From assembly GCA_903832005.1 (NCBI GenBank), contig CAIKZO010000003.1, forward strand, positions 47,043 through 111,042: 64,000 bases of DNA, in the 5' to 3' direction. The notes under the pieces were generated by a model. It was not told the DNA's origin, did no database searches, and was given only the letters and a program-made list of their open reading frames with translations. This document shows, in pieces, positions 60,663 through 64,000 of the stretch (its first letter is position 1; each line of letters starts with the position of its first letter). Position numbers and translations under genes: made by a program. The stretch is from Enhydrobacter aerosaccus (lineage in GTDB: Bacteria > Pseudomonadota > Alphaproteobacteria > Reyranellales > Reyranellaceae).

Positions 60663-61709
60663 CTAGAGTTTGCGGGTTTCGGCCTGCTTGCGGTACTCGG
60701 TCGGGGTCAGGCCGGTCTCCGCCTTGAAGGCCCGGTTGAACGGCCCGATCGACTGGAAGCCGGCATCGAGCGCGATGGTCAGGACCGGCACGTCGGCCTG
60801 GGCGGGATCGGCCAGCGCCGCCTTGGCCTCGCCCAGCCGGTAGACGTTCACGAAACTGGAAAAATTGCGGTGGCCGAGCCGCTGGTTGATCAGCCGGCGC
60901 AGGCGATACTCCGGCAGGTCGAGCGCCGTCACCAGCATGCCGAGATCGAATCCCTCGCGGCGGTAGATCTTCTCCTCCTCCATCAGCGCGCGCAGCCGCG
61001 CCAGCGAGGCGGCGTCGGCGTCGGCATCTTCGAGGACGGGCGGCGGCGGCGCGAGTGTCGTCGCTTCAGGCGGACTGAAGATCGGGCTGTCGACCCGCAA
61101 GGCCAGCATCGCGAAGCCCACGGACAAAGCCGCCAGTCCCGCCGCCTCCCAGGTCCCGTCGGCGATCCCCGGCACGCCGCCGCCGCGGTTCCAGGCATGG
61201 CGCACGATGATGACGATGGAATAGACCACTGCGGCACTGGCCAGGATCGGCCGCAGCCGGCGCCGGCGCTCGACCAGGTCGCCACGCAGCCCGGCCACCG
61301 CGCGCCATCCCGCCAGCAGCACGAACAGCAGCGAGCCTGCCTCCTCCACCCGGACCATCCACGGCCGCCAGTAGATCGCCACGCTCACCAGTTCCCACGC
61401 CGGCAACGCGGCCCAGGCGACGGCGGCGCGCCACGACGGACGGAAGCCGTCGATGAACAGCGTGCCGATCCAGATCCACAGCAGCGCCGAGGTGCCGGCG
61501 GCGATCAACTGCAACGGCGTGAGCCACGACAGCGGCCCATAGCCCACGATGGTCATGATCCCGTCGGCCGCGACCGACAAGGCCATCAGCCCGCTGAACG
61601 CCTTCGACTGCAGGCGCTTGCGGTCGCGCACCATGATCGCGCCCAGCAGCAGCAGGATCGCGACCGTGCCGGTGCGCAGCGCCAGTTCGAGCGGCGGCAT
61701 CAGGTGCAT
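60663..61709 (-). CDS. AraC family regulator with an N-terminal membrane domain
   Basis: 348 residues. Residues 1-205 contain about six hydrophobic helices (ELALRTGTVAILLLLGAIMV, LTPLQLIAAGTSALLWIWIG and others). A Pro-rich linker follows, then the C-terminal AraC helix-turn-helix domain with YRLRRLINQRLGHRNFSSFVNVYRL and the second helix pair LDAGFQSIGPFNRAFKAETG. Membrane-anchored AraC regulators of this type probably sense membrane or periplasmic signals. It lies upstream of the sterol-desaturase-like gene. Confidence 0.9.
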   Translation of the reverse strand: MHLMPPLELALRTGTVAILLLLGAIMVRDRKRLQSKAFSGLMALSVAADGIMTIVGYGPLSWLTPLQLIAAGTSALLWIWIGTLFIDGFRPSWRAAVAWAALPAWELVSVAIYWRPWMVRVEEAGSLLFVLLAGWRAVAGLRGDLVERRRRLRPILASAAVVYSIVIIVRHAWNRGGGVPGIADGTWEAAGLAALSVGFAMLALRVDSPIFSPPEATTLAPPPPVLEDADADAASLARLRALMEEEKIYRREGFDLGMLVTALDLPEYRLRRLINQRLGHRNFSSFVNVYRLGEAKAALADPAQADVPVLTIALDAGFQSIGPFNRAFKAETGLTPTEYRKQAETRKL

Positions 61710-61723
61710 GCGCTGTTTCCCCG

Positions 61724-61827
61724 CCCCCTCACCTAGCCTCTCCCCCTAACGGGGGAGAGGAACATGAGAAAGCGCCTCTTCTTTCAGGCTCCTCTCCCCC
61801 GCCAGGGGGAGAGGTTGGGTGAGGGGG
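61724..61827. repeat. Intergenic composite palindrome (CCCCCTCACC...GGTGAGGGGG)
   Basis: The outer arms are CCCCCTCACCTAGCCTCTCC and GGAGAGGTTGGGTGAGGGGG. Inside are two smaller hairpins built on CCTCTCCCCC and GGGGGAGAGG. The same CCTCTCCCCC arms form the palindrome at 2530-2553. It separates the AraC gene start from the CapA gene end. Confidence 0.75.
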
Positions 61828-63120
61828 TTACAGCGGAACATGAGTGCCGTTGATGATGGTGCCGAACGGCTTCGACAGAGCGGCGAAGCGGTCGAGGATC
61901 GCCTTGCCCTCTTCCGCACCGGCCAGCCGCGGGCGGCCGCGCTTGTGGCGGGCCTCGCCGAAGCCGAGCGAGATCGGAATCAGCTCGATGCCCTTCAGCA
62001 CGCCGTCCTCGTAGGTGAGTTCCGGCAGCACCGACTCCCAGTAGCGGCGGTCGGCCGGGAAGCCGCCCTGATCGTTGTTGGTGCGCTTCTGGTAAACCTG
62101 CCCCGGCGTGAGATCGGGATCGGCGCGGAAACGCTCGTAGGCATCGGCCGGCATCTTGGGCACCAGCTCGTTCTGGCCGAGGAAGTTGCCCAGCGAATAG
62201 AAGATCGGCTTGCCCTTGTAGATCTCCATGCCGCGCAGCAGGTGCGGCCCGTGGCCGGCCACGACATCGGCGCCTGCGTCGATCATCTGGCGCGCGAAGA
62301 CGGGAATGAACTCGGCCGGGATCTCCTTGCTCTCGCCCTGCTCGTGCGCGTGCAGCGACACCACCACGATGTCGGAGAGGCCGCGCGCCTCGGCGATCCA
62401 GCGCACGATGCCGTCGATGTCCTTCTTGCTCGCGGTCGTGCGCACCGCGGCCTTGTTCGCCGACCGGAAGTTCATGCCGTTCAGCGGGAACACCGACGCA
62501 TCCGACGGTGCGAAGGCAAAGCCCATCTTGATCTTCTGCTGGCGCTCCGCCTCCAGCCCGAGCTGGTCGGCGATCTCGCGCAACGCCGTGAGCTGGGCCT
62601 CCGTCACCTCGTGCATCGTCTCGAAGCGCAGCGGGTTGAGGCCGGGCCGTCCCGGCAGGTCGGGCCGCTGGGCCGACGCCTCCTGGCCCTTGGCGAAGGA
62701 CGAGGCGCAGGAGATCATCGCCACGGTGCCCTTGGGCGAGGTGTGATAGCAGGGCCTGCGCGCATCTTCGAGGTTCCGGCCCACGCCGGCAAACGACAGT
62801 CCGCGCGCCTCCAGCGCCTCGATCGTGTGCACGAGGCCCGACACGCCGTAGTCGAGCGCATGGTTGGTGGCCGTGGCGAACAGGTCGAAGCCCGCCTCCG
62901 CCAGTTCGTCGAGCACCCAGGCCGGCCCGCCGAAATGCGAGCCGCCGCTCTCCAGCACGGGATCGCCGCGATAGTCGTTGGCCAGCACCTCGAGGTTGGT
63001 GAAAGCCACGTCCGCCGCGCGCACGCGGTCGAACAGGGGCGAGAGGGTGGCGTCAGCGCGCGATTGCAGGCGGCGCTGGAGGATGGAGTCGCCGGAGAGG
63101 AGGAGCCGGAGGGTGTTCAT
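61828..63120 (-). CDS. CapA family protein (metallophosphatase fold)
   Basis: 430 residues. Family motifs are LSGDSIL at the N-terminus, TNLEVL, ATNHALDYG and VVAGHGPHLLRGMEIY, which together form the metal-binding calcineurin-like site, and the middle SLHAHEQGES. In Bacillus, CapA/PgsA acts in poly-gamma-glutamate export, but many alphaproteobacterial members are cytosolic and unassigned. No signal peptide is evident here, arguing against a capsule role. Start ATG 63120 follows CTCCTC-rich sequence; the ribosome site is weak. Confidence 0.9.
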   Translation of the reverse strand: MNTLRLLLSGDSILQRRLQSRADATLSPLFDRVRAADVAFTNLEVLANDYRGDPVLESGGSHFGGPAWVLDELAEAGFDLFATATNHALDYGVSGLVHTIEALEARGLSFAGVGRNLEDARRPCYHTSPKGTVAMISCASSFAKGQEASAQRPDLPGRPGLNPLRFETMHEVTEAQLTALREIADQLGLEAERQQKIKMGFAFAPSDASVFPLNGMNFRSANKAAVRTTASKKDIDGIVRWIAEARGLSDIVVVSLHAHEQGESKEIPAEFIPVFARQMIDAGADVVAGHGPHLLRGMEIYKGKPIFYSLGNFLGQNELVPKMPADAYERFRADPDLTPGQVYQKRTNNDQGGFPADRRYWESVLPELTYEDGVLKGIELIPISLGFGEARHKRGRPRLAGAEEGKAILDRFAALSKPFGTIINGTHVPL

Positions 63121-63185
63121 GGCGCGAGTTTAGGGCATTCTGGCCGGCGATTAAATGATCGCCCTCACCTATCCGAGGTAACTGC

Positions 63186-63724
63186 ATGTCTACGGAAGCG
63201 GACACCAAAAGTAGTTCTCTCGAAGCCGTTCGAGAATACGCATGGAATTGGTTCGAGCTTCATTCGAAGCAACGCCAACAGTCGTTTAATTTCTATCTGA
63301 TATTAATCGGCAGTGTACTCGGCGCTTACTACTTTTCTACTCGCCTACTTCCTCAAGGCGGTGGGAAGCAGATGTCGCAATACACTGCTTGGCCACTATT
63401 GATATCGCTGTTCGCTCTGGCGATGTCTCTCTTGTTTTACCGTCTAGACCGGCGCAACCGCGCGCTAGTTCGATATGCCGAAATCACGTTGCGAGAGTTT
63501 GAAAAAGACTTTGCGGAGAAATTGGGCTCGACTCTGGCCCCGCAGTTTGTCCACCGGCAGCGCTTCCTGAGCTTTACCAAGAGGGACATATTCCCTATTT
63601 GACGACTTATGGTGACGTATACCGCGTGATCTTCGCAGTAGCAGCTATCGCCAGCATCATCGGCATTAGTGCATCATGGCCTCCCCAAGGAATAGGACGT
63701 CTGCTCAACTCCCTTTTCATCTAA
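63186..63724 (+). pseudogene. Small membrane protein gene interrupted by a one-base frameshift
   Basis: The reading from ATG 63186 gives 138 residues with two membrane segments (FYLILIGSVLGAYYFS and LLISLFALAMSLLFYRLD) and stops at TGA 63600-63602. If one base is added in TTCCCTATT near 63594, the frame continues for 42 more codons to TAA 63722-63724 (LTTYGDVYRVIFAVAAIASIIGIS...), supplying a third membrane helix. Sequence and GC content are continuous across the break, so one gene is likely. It is lower in GC than its neighbours. Family not recognised. Confidence 0.65.
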
Positions 63725-63861
63725 ATTGAGGTCTGTGGGCAGATTGTTGCGGCATGCTTAGAACAACCATTAAGCGTGTGCTAAAGTATGCCGTTAGGTG
63801 AATATTGGCGATCAGCCTTTCAACATTATTGAGCGCAGTCGGGCCGCGCGAGCGCACGGAC

Positions 63862-64000
63862 GAGCTATCGCCAAAAGTTGGTGACGGCCTGATCTGTCAG
63901 GCGGCGGCGGTTGCGGTCTGAAGGTTGTTCGCCTTGGCGGTGACCTCCAGCCCGTTGGTGAACTTCACCCCCAGGATCAGTTTTGGCAAGAGGGCGTGGC
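63862..64000. mobile_element. End of an IS256-family insertion sequence
   Basis: A probable terminal inverted repeat begins near 63862 (GAGCTATCGCCAAAAGTTGGTG), immediately followed by the 3' end of a transposase gene on the minus strand. The element runs off the window's right edge. The sequence just left of 63862 belongs to the host and would carry the target duplication. Confidence 0.55.
63897..64000 (-). CDS. IS256 family transposase, C-terminal fragment
   Basis: Read from the right edge, the minus strand encodes about 33 residues ending in TGA 63899-63897. The run LLPKLILGVKFTNGLEVT matches the C-terminus of IS256-type transposases from rhizobia and relatives (NQLPKLILGV..F.DGIEV). The catalytic part is outside the window. 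Confidence 0.65.
   Translation of the reverse strand, partial: HALLPKLILGVKFTNGLEVTAKANNLQTATAAA

Overview
The window is GC-rich chromosomal DNA with short intergenic gaps, many 1-8 nt gene overlaps and frequent GTG starts. The gene content points to an alphaproteobacterium: Bug-type (tripartite tricarboxylate) solute-binding proteins without transporters, a HWE-family histidine kinase, an alphaproteobacterial-type stress regulon, several Tat-like signal peptides and an IS256-type transposase end resembling those of rhizobia and relatives. A Reyranella-like or other Rhizobiales/Rhodospirillales member would fit, but the species cannot be fixed from the sequence alone. There is no rRNA, CRISPR array, replication origin or phage.

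Layout. 0-6.5 kb: end of a DUF3309 gene, LpxR-like lipid A deacylase, MFS exporter, two paralogous small secreted Cys proteins, a cobalamin-binding-type radical SAM enzyme and a TauD-like dioxygenase. 6.5-18.9 kb: NAD kinase, two Bug proteins, an SDR, an amidohydrolase coupled to a COG0523 metallochaperone GTPase, two deaminases (one cytosolic, one exported), a DHA2-type MFS, a beheaded BamE-like gene, an acyl-CoA synthetase and a DAO-type oxidoreductase. 18.9-22.0 kb: a bufferin-type RiPP metallophore locus with three precursor genes of identical cysteine spacing, one MNIO (DUF692) maturase and one DUF2063 partner, with two internal hairpin terminators. 22.0-23.8 kb: tRNA-Leu(UAA) whose 3' 58 nt recur 1.76 kb downstream, bracketing a lower-GC islet of two secreted-protein genes. 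23.8-28.1 kb: flavoprotein/DUF1365, DUF1295, DUF2177 and an exported hemerythrin; three promoters share TGATNC-N16-CGTAYY, the pattern expected for an ECF RpoE-ChrR singlet-oxygen regulon, but the usual cyclopropane synthase gene is absent. 28.2-35.2 kb: a DUF5681 pair and a complete Opp/Dpp-type ABC operon. 35.3-43.5 kb: Gdx-type SMR plus SDR, then a metal-uptake block (TonB receptor, NiCoT permease, NikR with a candidate operator; DUF2946, YcnI and a second TonB receptor, probably copper-linked), then MAPEG. 43.5-46.7 kb: uracil catabolism genes upp, urc4 and urc1, the last carrying a one-base frameshift. 46.8-54.9 kb: secreted protein, cupin, HWE kinase plus receiver, tannase-family esterase, methyltransferase, ACS-type MFS and fasciclin protein. 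55.1-58.9 kb: a spermidine/iron-type ABC importer. 58.9-64 kb: VOC protein, sterol-desaturase-like hydroxylase, membrane-anchored AraC regulator, CapA-like protein, a frameshifted membrane-protein gene and the end of an IS256-family element.

How it fits together. Metals are the recurring theme: a bufferin locus, a nickel import and sensing locus, a YcnI/TonB copper-type locus and a COG0523 chaperone lie within 34 kb. The strongest candidates for a little-described system are the triple-precursor bufferin locus, the tRNA-bounded islet beside it, and the stress regulon with matched promoters on the other side of that islet. All functional calls rest on motif and family recognition by eye; no database search was possible.
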